Source of the DNA: Streptomyces phaeoluteigriseus
GTDB taxonomy: Bacteria; Actinomycetota; Actinomycetes; Streptomycetales; Streptomycetaceae
NCBI RefSeq assembly: GCF_001896135.2
Contig: NZ_MPOH02000015.1
Coordinates: 1,003,667 to 1,067,666, forward strand
Reading direction: 5' to 3'
Length of the DNA stretch: 64,000 nucleotides
Shown here: positions 1-7,574 of the stretch, piece after piece
Position numbering within the stretch: the first letter of the stretch is position 1
How the letters are laid out: each line of letters begins with the position of its first letter
Notes under the pieces: generated by a model
Seen by the model: only the letters and a program-made list of their open reading frames with translations
Told to the model about the DNA's origin: nothing
Databases searched by the model: none
Translations under genes and position numbers: made by a program

Positions 1-148
1 CCTGGCGCCGCGGCGCGCAGGGGTCTCGGCGATTCCCGCGCACTGGGCGGCGGCCATCGGCCCGGCCCGCGGCAGCTGCCTCCCGTCGATGTCCGGCCAC
101 CACATCCTGGACGTGGCCGACCTCCTGGTACCGGGAGCGCCTTCATGA
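1..148 (+). CDS. ADP-ribosylglycohydrolase family protein, C-terminal end (partial)
   Basis: Only the last 48 codons are inside the window, read in the frame starting at base 2 and ending with TGA at 146-148. The peptide contains IPAHWAAAIGPARG and ends in HHILDVADLL, which is how many bacterial ADP-ribosylglycohydrolase-family proteins end: a helix with an IP-x-x-W motif, then an aspartate-containing helix. The next gene starts inside the stop codon (ATGA at 145-148), so the two are translationally coupled. The family hydrolyses ADP-ribose or related N- and O-ribosyl bonds. No active-site residue is visible in this fragment, so the assignment rests on the tail and on the three related genes downstream. 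Confidence 0.7.
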   Translation, partial: LAPRRAGVSAIPAHWAAAIGPARGSCLPSMSGHHILDVADLLVPGAPS

Positions 149-1929
149 GACCACCGGGCCCCTGGACCGAGGGCACAACGGGCGGACCGGCGACACTGCC
201 ACCGCCGACGGATGACAGGGACACCGGCACCGGCACCGGCACCGACACGGAGACCGGCACCGGCACAGGTACCGGCACAGACACCGCCGCAGGTCCAGAC
301 AACGGCGCAGGTCCAAGCACCGGCACCGGCACAGGTACGGGCACGAGCCCCGGCACGGGTACGGACACCGACACGGGCACGGGCACGGGCACCGACGCCG
401 ACACCGGCACCACGCGTGTCACGCCCACGGCTGAGCCGACCGTGCCCGCGACCGCCGACGACGGAGAGATCACCGGCCACACGGCCACGGCGAAACCGGC
501 CAGTCCCAAAAGCGGTCCCGCGACCGCCGACGACGGAGAGATCACCCGCCCCACGGCCACGGCAAAGCCGGCCAGTCCCAAGATCGGTCGCGGAACCGAC
601 CCCGCGCCCGACCCCACAGCCGATCCCGCAGCCGCCGACGGCGGGGACCCCCCGCAGGGGCCACCCGCACTCGACATCGATGCCCGCACGGGCGGTGCGG
701 GTGTGAGGCACTGCCCGGCCGGAGGCGAAGCCGAGGCCGGAAGAGCCCTCCGCCACACCGCCCATGCGGGCATCGGGCACTCCCCGGCCGGAGGCGAAAC
801 CGAGGCCGGAAGAGCCCTCCGCCGTACCGAGGGCCTCCTCCTCGGCCTCGCCGCGGGCGACGCCGCCGGCTGGCCCGCGGCCCGCCACCGCGCCGCCCGC
901 ATGCCGGAGTGGACCCGCCGCCTCACCCGCGAACTGGACACCTTCGCCGAACAGAACGCGACGACCACCCTCCCCGTCCCCATCGCGCTCAACCAACCCC
1001 CCGAACCCCTCCGCCTCGGCCCGTCCGACGACGCCGAATGGGCGGCCTTCGCCGCGGAGGCGGTCCTGCGGGCAGGCGACGACACCGTCCTCGGCGACCT
1101 CAGCCGCCAGCGCCGTATGCGCGCCGCCATCGACCTGACCTGGAACGCGATCGCCAGCGAGGTCGCGGCGGCGGCCGAACGCGCCCCCGAGGTGGAGTCG
1201 GCCGTACTTCCCCTGCGCGCCCGTATCTCCGTCCGGGCCGGCCTCGGCAACCTGGCCACCGGCCTGCGCCCGCCCGCCACCGGCCACGACAACCCGCACT
1301 ACTTCGACGACGCCGCCTGCATCCGTGCCTGCGTGCTCGCGGTGGCCCACCCGGGTGACCCCCGACTCGCCGCCGAACTGGCCGAGTTCGACGCCCGCTA
1401 CACCCAGGACGGCGACGGCGTGCACGGCGCCCGCGCGATGGCGGCGGCCCTCTCGCTGGCGCTGGCCGGCGCGGACACCGGAACCTGCGTGGCCGCCGCG
1501 CTCGCCGAACTCCCCGAGGCCACGGAGATCGGCCGCAACGCCCGCCAGGCGCTCGCCCTCGCCCAGATCGCGGAGAGCGCGTTCGCCCTGGTCCCGCTGC
1601 TGGAGCACCAGATCGTGGACCACGTCTACAGCTACGGCATCGCCGCCGCCGAGACCGTTCCGGTCGCCCTGGCGCTGGCCACCGCCTCGGGCGGCCGTAT
1701 CGCGGAGGCCGTACCGGCGGCGGCCTGTCTGTCGCGGGTCGCGGACTCCGCCCCCGCGCTCGCGGGCGCGCTGACCGGCGCGCTGGGCGGAGCGGCGTCG
1801 ATCCCGGCGAGCTGGCGCGACGCCTGCCGCACGCTCTCCGGTTGCGCCCTGCCCCGCCTCACCGGCACCGACCTGGTGGAACTCGCCGAACTGCTGGAAG
1901 CCACACAACCGGCCGCTACAGGAGGATGA
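145..1929 (+). CDS. ADP-ribosylglycohydrolase-like protein with long repetitive N-terminus
   Basis: The 594-residue reading frame overlaps the preceding stop by 4 bp. Residues 1 to about 205 are low-complexity Gly/Thr/Asp/Pro repeats of three kinds. The conserved part begins near residue 212 with RRTEGLLLGLAAGDAAGWPA, the usual family entry motif. The metal-ligand motifs are eroded: the family TDDT appears as S-D-D-A at 294-297, and the C-terminal D-T-D-T/S appears as A-D-S at 533-535. The protein may therefore be a weak or non-catalytic relative. A GTG at 703 (residue 187) is an alternative start that would remove most of the repeats. The coupling to the upstream stop favours 145, and the unusual N-terminus leaves this open. 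The substrate is unknown. Confidence 0.75.
   Translation: MRPPGPWTEGTTGGPATLPPPTDDRDTGTGTGTDTETGTGTGTGTDTAAGPDNGAGPSTGTGTGTGTSPGTGTDTDTGTGTGTDADTGTTRVTPTAEPTVPATADDGEITGHTATAKPASPKSGPATADDGEITRPTATAKPASPKIGRGTDPAPDPTADPAAADGGDPPQGPPALDIDARTGGAGVRHCPAGGEAEAGRALRHTAHAGIGHSPAGGETEAGRALRRTEGLLLGLAAGDAAGWPAARHRAARMPEWTRRLTRELDTFAEQNATTTLPVPIALNQPPEPLRLGPSDDAEWAAFAAEAVLRAGDDTVLGDLSRQRRMRAAIDLTWNAIASEVAAAAERAPEVESAVLPLRARISVRAGLGNLATGLRPPATGHDNPHYFDDAACIRACVLAVAHPGDPRLAAELAEFDARYTQDGDGVHGARAMAAALSLALAGADTGTCVAAALAELPEATEIGRNARQALALAQIAESAFALVPLLEHQIVDHVYSYGIAAAETVPVALALATASGGRIAEAVPAAACLSRVADSAPALAGALTGALGGAASIPASWRDACRTLSGCALPRLTGTDLVELAELLEATQPAATGG
221..411 (+). repeat. GGCACC-type short tandem repeats inside a coding region
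   Basis: About 190 bp is built from degenerate 6-bp units (GGCACC, GACACC, GGTACC) that encode runs of Thr-Gly and Thr-Asp. The same stretch stays open in a second forward frame, as expected for a simple repeat. Such tracts change length by slippage and give a disordered peptide segment. Confidence 0.75.
445..588 (+). repeat. Two tandem 72-bp repeats (24 codons each)
   Basis: Copies occupy 445-516 and 517-588 and differ at only a few bases. Both begin CCCGCGACCGCCGACGACGG. Each encodes 24 residues containing ATADDGEIT and KPASPK. The period is a multiple of three, so copy-number change keeps the reading frame. Confidence 0.85.
709..823 (+). repeat. Two tandem 69-bp-period repeats
   Basis: The first copy starts at 709 and the second at 778. 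They match over about 46 bp, both encoding PAGGE-x-EAGRALR. The second copy runs directly into the start of the conserved hydrolase-like domain, as if the domain's first helix had been duplicated upstream. Confidence 0.8.
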
Positions 1930-1937
1930 TTCGGCCC

Positions 1938-3140
1938 ATGACACCCAAAACAGAAGAAAGCGGCGGAGGATCCGGAGGAGCCCGGGAGAGGGGAGCCCCA
2001 AGGAGCGCGACCCTGGAGGAACGCGTCACCGGCGCCCTCGTCGGCGCGGCCGTCGGCGACGCCCTCGGCGGGCCGGTCGAGGGCTACTCCCCCGACCAGA
2101 TCCTCCAGCGCCACGGCGGCCGGGTGCACGGCATCGTCGGCCCCTGGAACGGCGACGACTGGCGCACGGCCCGCCCCATCGCGCCGTACCACAAGGGTGA
2201 CGGCCACGTCACCGACGACACCTTGATGACCCACGCGCTGATCAGGGTCTACACCACGGTCCGCGACCACCTCGACGCGTACGCGCTCGCCGGCCACCTG
2301 GTCCCCGACCTGATGACCAACCCGCGCTGGATCCCGGAACTGGAGGCCGAGGCGCTCCCCCTCCAGCGTCTCTTCCTGGCGGAGAAGTGGCTGGTCACCA
2401 GGCTCCACTACGGCCATGTCGACCCGCGCGAGGCAGGCGTCGGCAACATCGTCAACTGCGGTGCGGCGATGTACATGGCCCCGGTCGGCCTGGTCAACGC
2501 GGCCGACCCGGCGGCGGCCTACGCCGAGGCGATCGACCTGGCGGGCGCCCACCAGTCGTCGTACGGCCGTGAGGCGGCGGGCGTCTTCGCGGCGGCGGTG
2601 GCCGCGGCCTGCGCACCCGGTGCGACGCCCGACTCGGTGGTGGCGGCCTGCCTGTCGCTGGCCAAGGACGGCACCCGGGCGGCGATCGAGCAGGTCTGCG
2701 AAGTGGCCTCGCGGCACCAGGACTTCGAGTCGGCGCTGGCCCCGCTCCGGGAGGCGGTGGCCCCCTACGACACCGTCGGCCCCGACTACCGGCAGCCCTC
2801 CCTGGCCGCCCGCCGCCCCTCCCGGCTGCACGCCATCGAGGAACTCCCCGTCGCCCTCGGCATGGTGCTGGTGGCCGGCGGCGACTACCGCCACGCGGTG
2901 CTGGGGGCGGTGAACTACGGCCGTGACTGCGACTCGATCGCGACGATGGCCGGCGCGGTGACCGGCGCCCTGGGCTCCGCCGTGCCGGACGAGTGGTCGA
3001 AGCGGGTCGCGGAGGCCAGCCGCCTGGACCTGTGGTCACCGGCGACGGCCCTCACCGAGGTCGCCCGGGAGATCTTCGACAAGGACGTCCGCCGCCGCAG
3101 GGCGCACGAGCGGGCGTTCGCCGGCCTCGGGGTCCGGTGA
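1938..3140 (+). CDS. ADP-ribosylglycohydrolase family protein
   Basis: A 400-residue protein with the complete family signature. G-x-x-x-GDALGGPVEG lies near residues 36-49, the first metal motif TDDT at 92-95, and the second metal motif D-C-D-S at 330-333 followed by IATMAGAVTGALG. These aspartates bind the paired Mg2+ ions that activate water for attack on the ribosyl C1. A start at ATG 1938 is preferred: GGAGG at 1921-1925 is about 12 nt upstream, whereas ATG 1926 lies directly against it. The gene follows its neighbour by 8 bp and its stop overlaps the next start (TGATG at 3138-3142). Of the three full-length members here it is the best candidate for an active enzyme. The natural substrate cannot be read from sequence. 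Confidence 0.88.
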   Translation: MTPKTEESGGGSGGARERGAPRSATLEERVTGALVGAAVGDALGGPVEGYSPDQILQRHGGRVHGIVGPWNGDDWRTARPIAPYHKGDGHVTDDTLMTHALIRVYTTVRDHLDAYALAGHLVPDLMTNPRWIPELEAEALPLQRLFLAEKWLVTRLHYGHVDPREAGVGNIVNCGAAMYMAPVGLVNAADPAAAYAEAIDLAGAHQSSYGREAAGVFAAAVAAACAPGATPDSVVAACLSLAKDGTRAAIEQVCEVASRHQDFESALAPLREAVAPYDTVGPDYRQPSLAARRPSRLHAIEELPVALGMVLVAGGDYRHAVLGAVNYGRDCDSIATMAGAVTGALGSAVPDEWSKRVAEASRLDLWSPATALTEVAREIFDKDVRRRRAHERAFAGLGVR

Positions 3141-4510
3141 TGCTCCGCCTGACCTGGGTGCAACCGGAGGACCTCGTCGGCCACGAACTCCGGCAGGCGG
3201 CCCAGGACGGCCGCGAACCTGCGTCGGTCGCGGCCCGCTGGCGAGCGGCGGGCGGCCGGGAGGCCCCGGAACGGGCCGGCGCCTCCCCCCGGCTTGCGTC
3301 CCGCTATCTGCGCCTCCTGGCCGAGGACCTGCTGGACGAACTGGCGGACCTGCCGAGCGCCTTGGCGGAGGACGAGCCGACGGACCTCCCGAAGATCAGG
3401 GCCGCCTGCCCGGCGTGGCCCGCCGAGCCCGCGGGCAGGCGGGGCGGGGCCCTCGCCCCGGCCGCCCTGGAAGCCGCCTGGCTGGGCCGGGCAGCCGGCT
3501 GCCTGCTGGGCAAACCGGTGGAGAAGCTGCCCCTGGACGGCATCCGCGCCCTGGCCGCCGCCACCGGAAACTGGCCCCTCACCACCTACTTCACCGCGAA
3601 GGCCGTCCCCCCGGCCCTGCTGGAGGCACACCCCTGGAACCGCCGCTCGGCGCGGACCTCCCTCGCCGAGAACATCGACGGCATGCCCGAGGACGACGAC
3701 CTCAACTACCCCCTCCTCAACCTCCTCCTGCTCCGGAGGCACGGCAGAACCTTCACGACCACCGACGTGGCACAGCTCTGGCTCGACGAACTCCCCGCCG
3801 GCCGCACGTTCACCGCCGAACGCCTCGCCTACCGCAACCTCCTCCACGGCATCGAGCCCCCGCACACCGCCCGCCACCGCAACCCCTTCCGTGAGTGGAT
3901 CGGCGCCCTGATCCGCGCCGACGTCCACGGCTGGACCAACCCCGGGGCCCCCGCCGCCGCGGCCGAGCAGGCGCACCGGGACGCCACCCTCACCCACACC
4001 GCGAACGGCGTCTACGCGGCGATGTTCACGGCGGCCACCATCGCCGTCGCCGCGACCGGCGGCCACGACGTCCACGCCTGTCTGCGCGCGGGCCTCACGG
4101 TCGTCCCACCCCGTTCCCGCCTGTTCCGGGCCGTCACCCACGCGATCGGACTCGCCCACGAGCACCCCGACTTCGACACGGTCGTGGACCGACTCCACGC
4201 CACGCACGGCGCGGCCCACCACTGGGTCCACGCCATCCCCAACACGGCCCTGATCGCCGCCGCCCTCACCCACGCCGACGGCGACTTCACCGGCTCCGTC
4301 TGCCGTGCCGTGTCCGGGGGTTGGGACACCGATTCCAACGGCGCCACCGCGGGCAGCGTCGCCGCGCTCCTGGCCGGCGCCCCGGCCGCCCTCCCCGACC
4401 GCTGGACGGCCCCGCTCAAGAACCGTCTCGCCACCTCCGTCGCCGACTTCGACGGCACCGGCTTCGACACCCTCGCCCACCTCACCCACCGGGAGGCTGC
4501 ACGCCCATGA
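3140..4510 (+). CDS. ADP-ribosylglycohydrolase family protein
   Basis: A 456-residue product from ATG 3140, which shares its A with the upstream TGA. Residues 1-110 form an extra alpha-helical N-terminal segment. The hydrolase domain starts near residue 112 with LEAAWLGRAAGCLLGKPVEK. The first acidic motif is E-D-D-D at 184-187 and the second is W-D-T-D-S-N at 395-400 followed by GATAGSVAALLAG, so the second metal motif is intact and the first is altered. The ribokinase-like gene starts in its stop codon (ATGA at 4507-4510). Family membership is secure. The chemistry is unknown, and the lysine in GCLLGKPVEK is typical of a Streptomyces subgroup. Confidence 0.85.
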   Translation: MLRLTWVQPEDLVGHELRQAAQDGREPASVAARWRAAGGREAPERAGASPRLASRYLRLLAEDLLDELADLPSALAEDEPTDLPKIRAACPAWPAEPAGRRGGALAPAALEAAWLGRAAGCLLGKPVEKLPLDGIRALAAATGNWPLTTYFTAKAVPPALLEAHPWNRRSARTSLAENIDGMPEDDDLNYPLLNLLLLRRHGRTFTTTDVAQLWLDELPAGRTFTAERLAYRNLLHGIEPPHTARHRNPFREWIGALIRADVHGWTNPGAPAAAAEQAHRDATLTHTANGVYAAMFTAATIAVAATGGHDVHACLRAGLTVVPPRSRLFRAVTHAIGLAHEHPDFDTVVDRLHATHGAAHHWVHAIPNTALIAAALTHADGDFTGSVCRAVSGGWDTDSNGATAGSVAALLAGAPAALPDRWTAPLKNRLATSVADFDGTGFDTLAHLTHREAARP

Positions 4511-5446
4511 CCGACATCGTCGTGCTCGGCAGCACGAACATGGACCTCGTCGCCTACGTCGAGAAGGCCCCGCAGCGCGGGGAGACCGTGACGGGACGGG
4601 AGTTCCGAACGATCCCCGGCGGCAAGGGCGCCAACCAGGCTGTCGCCGCCGCCCGTGCGGGCGGCACCGTCTCGGTGATCGGCGCGGTCGGCAACGACTC
4701 CTTCGGCACCCGCCTGCGCTCCACACTCGAACACTCGGGGGTCAACACCGACCACCTGCGCACGGTCGAGTCCCCCTCCGGCACCGCGCACATCGTCGTG
4801 GACGACGAGGGCGGCAACGCGATCGTCGTCGTCCCCGGCGCGAACGGCACCGTGGACCACCTCGTCCCCGGCGACGAGGTCCTCATCGCCTCCGCCGACG
4901 CCCTGCTGCTCCAGCTATGTCCGCGACCACGTCACCAAACCCGTCGTCGGCTACATCGCCGGCTTCAGCGCGCCCGAGGGCAGGACCATGGCGCGTCACC
5001 CAGCTCGCCACCCAGCACACTCGTGGTGCACGACGACGTCCGAGGAGGACGAACGGCCGTACATCGTGATGGAGTTGGATCGAGGGCCGGCTCGCTCCGC
5101 CCGACCGGATCCGCCGAGCGCGGCCCGATCCGACCCGCGCGAGGCCGCCCTCGCCCTCCTCGACACCGTCCCGGCGGTCGTCGTCACCCTCGGAGCGGCG
5201 GGCAGCCTCTACGCCGCCCACGGCACCGAGCCCGTGACCGTACCCGCCCCGCGGGTGACCGCCGTGGACTCCACCGGCGCGGGCGACACCTTCGTCGGTG
5301 CCCTCGCGGTGGCCCTCGGCGAGGACCGTCCCCTACGGGAGGCCCTGGCCTGGGCCGCCGCCGCGGCGGCGCTCTCGGTCCAGCGGCCGGGCGCCTCCGC
5401 CTCGATGCCGTACCGCTCCGAGATCGAGAAGCGGTACACGTCATGA
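4507..5446 (+). pseudogene. PfkB/ribokinase family kinase, interrupted
   Basis: The N-terminal 136 residues (4507 to about 4915) are a clear ribokinase-type sugar kinase: GSTNMDL, then GGKGANQAVAAARAGG, which lines the sugar and phosphate sites. The C-terminal 103 residues (about 5132-5446) carry VDSTGAGDTFVGAL with the catalytic aspartate of GAGD, but in the +1 frame relative to the N-terminus. About 60 residues of the usual middle are missing and replaced by unrelated sequence at 4916-5131. Both ends keep their 4-bp overlaps with neighbours, so the gene was intact recently in evolution, or is intact in the organism and misassembled here. As read, no active kinase would be made. The N-terminal frame stays open into the CoA-transferase, which is in the same frame. 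Confidence 0.8.
4916..5131 (+). other. Foreign patchwork replacing the middle of the ribokinase-like gene
   Basis: In frame 2, bases 4916-4990 read YVRDHVTKPVVGYIAGFSAP followed by EGRTM. This matches the conserved C-terminal segment of succinyl-CoA synthetase alpha subunit (SucD: HVTKPVVGYIAG-x-TAP-x-G). Bases 5038-5076 read SEEDERPYIVMEL, the hinge segment (subdomain V) of Hanks-type Ser/Thr protein kinases. The bases between them spell LVVHDD in another frame, which also resembles a kinase but with a frame slip. Neither piece belongs in a sugar kinase. Whether this is a real recombination scar or an assembly chimera cannot be decided from sequence alone. Confidence 0.6.
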
Positions 5447-6684
5447 CCGAACCCGACAACGCCCGCACCACGACCGGGACCGACGACACCGGCACCCGCG
5501 ACGCACCCCTCGACGGCCTGCGCGTCCTCGACCTGGCCACCCTCTTCGCCGGCCCCCTCGCCGCCACCATGCTCGGCGACTTCGGCGCGGAGGTCATCAA
5601 GATCGAGCACCCGTCGAAACCGGACCCGTCCCGGGGCCACGGCCCCTCCAAGAACGGCGTCGGCCTGTGGTGGAAGCTCCTCGGCCGCAACAAGCGCGCG
5701 ATCACCCTGAACCTGTCGAGGCCCGGCGGACGCGCCACCCTGCTGCGCCTCGCGGCGACCGCCGACGTGATCATCGAGAACTTCCGCCCCGGCACCCTGG
5801 AGAAGTGGGACCTCGGCTGGGAGGAGCTGTCCGCGGCGAACCCCCGGCTGGTTCTCGCCCGCGTCACCGGCTTCGGTCAGTTCGGCCCGTACGCCCACCG
5901 CCCCGGCTTCGGCACCCTCGCCGAGGCGATGAGCGGCTTCGCCTCCATCACCGGCGAACCGGACGCGCCCCCGACCCTGCCGCCGTTCGGCCTCGCCGAC
6001 TCCATCGCGGCCCTGGCCACGGCGTACGCCGTCATGACGGCCCTCGCCGCCCGCGACCGCACCGGCGAGGGCCAGGTCGTCGACATGGCGATCATCGAAC
6101 CGATCCTGACCGTCCTCGGCCCGCAGCCCCTCTGGTACGACCAGCTCGGATACGTCCAGGAACGCACCGGGAACCGCTCCGCGAACAACGCCCCGCGCAA
6201 CACCTACCGCACGGCCGACGGCACCTGGGTCGCCGTGTCGACCTCGGCCCAGTCGGTGGCGGAGCGGGTGATGCGGCTGGTCGGCCGCCCCGAGCTGATC
6301 GACGAGCCGTGGTTCGCGACGGGCGCCGAACGGGCCGCCCACGCCGACGTGCTCGACACGGCGGTCGGCACCTGGATCGCCGCCCGCACCCGCACCGACG
6401 TCCTCGCCGCCTTCGAGAAGGCGGAAGCGGCGATCGCCCCGATCCAGGACGTACGGGACGTGCTGACCGACCCCCAGTACCAGGCCCTCGACACCGTCAC
6501 CACGGTCGACGACCCCGAACTCGGCCCGATCCGCATGCAGAACGTCCTGTTCCGACTCTCCTCCACCCCCGGCGCGATCCGCTGGGCCGGCCGCCCCCAC
6601 GGGGCGGACACCGAGGCGGTCCTCACCGAACTGGGCCTCACCCAGGCCGACCTGACGGCCCTGCGCACGGAGGGCGCCCTGTGA
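5443..6684 (+). CDS. Family III (CaiB/BaiF) CoA-transferase
   Basis: A 413-residue protein, the usual length for the family. It opens with LDGLRVLDLATLFAGPLAATMLGDFGAEVIKIEHP, the CoA-binding fold signature, quoted here as adjoining segments. Asp186 in GLADSIA aligns with the catalytic aspartate that forms the acyl anhydride and then the glutamyl- or aspartyl-CoA intermediate in formyl-CoA transferase and CaiB. The enzyme should move CoA between carboxylic acids; the acids are unknown. ATG 5443 overlaps the ribokinase stop (ATGA), and the lyase gene follows with a GTGA overlap. This pairing suggests an acid is activated to its CoA thioester here and then cleaved by the lyase. Confidence 0.88.
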   Translation: MTEPDNARTTTGTDDTGTRDAPLDGLRVLDLATLFAGPLAATMLGDFGAEVIKIEHPSKPDPSRGHGPSKNGVGLWWKLLGRNKRAITLNLSRPGGRATLLRLAATADVIIENFRPGTLEKWDLGWEELSAANPRLVLARVTGFGQFGPYAHRPGFGTLAEAMSGFASITGEPDAPPTLPPFGLADSIAALATAYAVMTALAARDRTGEGQVVDMAIIEPILTVLGPQPLWYDQLGYVQERTGNRSANNAPRNTYRTADGTWVAVSTSAQSVAERVMRLVGRPELIDEPWFATGAERAAHADVLDTAVGTWIAARTRTDVLAAFEKAEAAIAPIQDVRDVLTDPQYQALDTVTTVDDPELGPIRMQNVLFRLSSTPGAIRWAGRPHGADTEAVLTELGLTQADLTALRTEGAL

Positions 6685-7502
6685 CCTTCCCGCTCACCTG
6701 GCTGTACGTCCCCGGCGACCGCCCGCACATCGTCGCCAAGGCCCTCCGCTGCGGGGCGGACGTCGTCGTGATCGACCTGGAGGACGCGGTCGCACCCGAC
6801 CGCAAGGAATACGCCCGCGCGGCCACCGCGGAGCTGCTCTCCGAGGAACAGCCGGTCCCGGTCCACGTCCGGGTCAACGCCCTGGACGGCCCCCTCGCCA
6901 CCGCCGACCTGAAGGCCGTGGCCGCCCTCCCCGGCGTCCGCGGGCTGCGGCTTCCCAAGGTGACGTCACCCGTCCAGGTCACCCGGATCGCCACGCGCCT
7001 CGCGCAGCACGGCCCCCGCCCGCTGTACGCCCTCCTCGAAACGGCCCTCGGCGTCGAGCACGCCTACGCCATCGCCACCGCCCACCCCGACCTGTGCGGC
7101 CTCTCTCTGGGCGAGGCCGATCTGCGGGCCGACCTCGGCCTGCGGGCGGACGCGGGCCTGGACTGGTCCCGCTCCCGGGTGATCGTCGCCGCGCGGGCGG
7201 CCGGCCTGGCCCCGCCGCCGCAGTCGGTCCACCCCGACATCCGCGACCTCGAAGGCCTGGCGTCCTCCTGCGCCCATGGCCGCAGCCTGGGCTTCCTGGG
7301 CCGGTCGGCGATCCACCCCCGCCAGCTCCCGATCATCGAACGGGCCTACCTGCCCACCCAGCGGGAGGTCGAGGAGGCGGAGACCGTCGTCAAGGCCGCG
7401 GCGGCCGAGCCGGGCGCGCAGGCCCTGCCGGACGGCCGCTTCGTCGACGCGGCGGTGGTCGCGTCGGCCCGGCGGACGCTGTCGCTGGCCCGCCGGACCT
7501 GA
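6681..7502 (+). CDS. HpcH/HpaI aldolase or citrate-lyase-beta-like (CitE-like) lyase
   Basis: 273 residues starting at GTG 6681, overlapping the CoA-transferase stop. Motifs include LYVPGDRP near the N-terminus, VVIDLEDAVAPDRK (acidic Mg2+ site region), HVRVNALDG with the substrate arginine, ALLETALGV with a conserved metal-binding glutamate, and GRSAIHPRQL near the C-terminus. This is the CitE/L-malyl-CoA lyase superfamily, which makes or breaks a C-C bond between an acyl-CoA and a keto acid. It is a stand-alone CitE-like protein, since no citrate lyase alpha or gamma subunit is nearby. A role in a short catabolic route with the CoA-transferase is inferred. A strong hairpin follows 14 bp after the stop. 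Confidence 0.85.
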   Translation: MTFPLTWLYVPGDRPHIVAKALRCGADVVVIDLEDAVAPDRKEYARAATAELLSEEQPVPVHVRVNALDGPLATADLKAVAALPGVRGLRLPKVTSPVQVTRIATRLAQHGPRPLYALLETALGVEHAYAIATAHPDLCGLSLGEADLRADLGLRADAGLDWSRSRVIVAARAAGLAPPPQSVHPDIRDLEGLASSCAHGRSLGFLGRSAIHPRQLPIIERAYLPTQREVEEAETVVKAAAAEPGAQALPDGRFVDAAVVASARRTLSLARRT

Positions 7503-7516
7503 CGGTCACGCACGAC

Positions 7517-7543
7517 AGGGCGCCCGGAGACCCCGGGCGCCCT
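7517..7543. terminator. Hairpin between convergent genes
   Basis: A perfect 11-bp stem (AGGGCGCCCGG at 7517-7527 pairing with 7533-7543) with a 5-nt loop sits between the lyase gene and lgt, which converge. It has no clear U-tract, as is common in Streptomyces, and would serve both strands. Confidence 0.75.
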
Positions 7544-7574
7544 CGTCGTCGTAGAACCTGCGGAGAACCTGCCG

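Noticed and set aside
221..846. CRISPR-like or other array structure in the repeats near the left edge
   Set aside because: The units are contiguous without unique spacers, are in phase with codons, and there are no cas genes.
3895..6684. A single 929-codon frame spanning part of a hydrolase gene, the ribokinase N-terminus and the whole CoA-transferase, as if a fusion protein
   Set aside because: The first 204 codons are out of frame with the hydrolase gene that occupies them, the ribokinase is broken, and the CoA-transferase has its own overlapping ATG at 5443. Open read-through is common in such GC-rich DNA.
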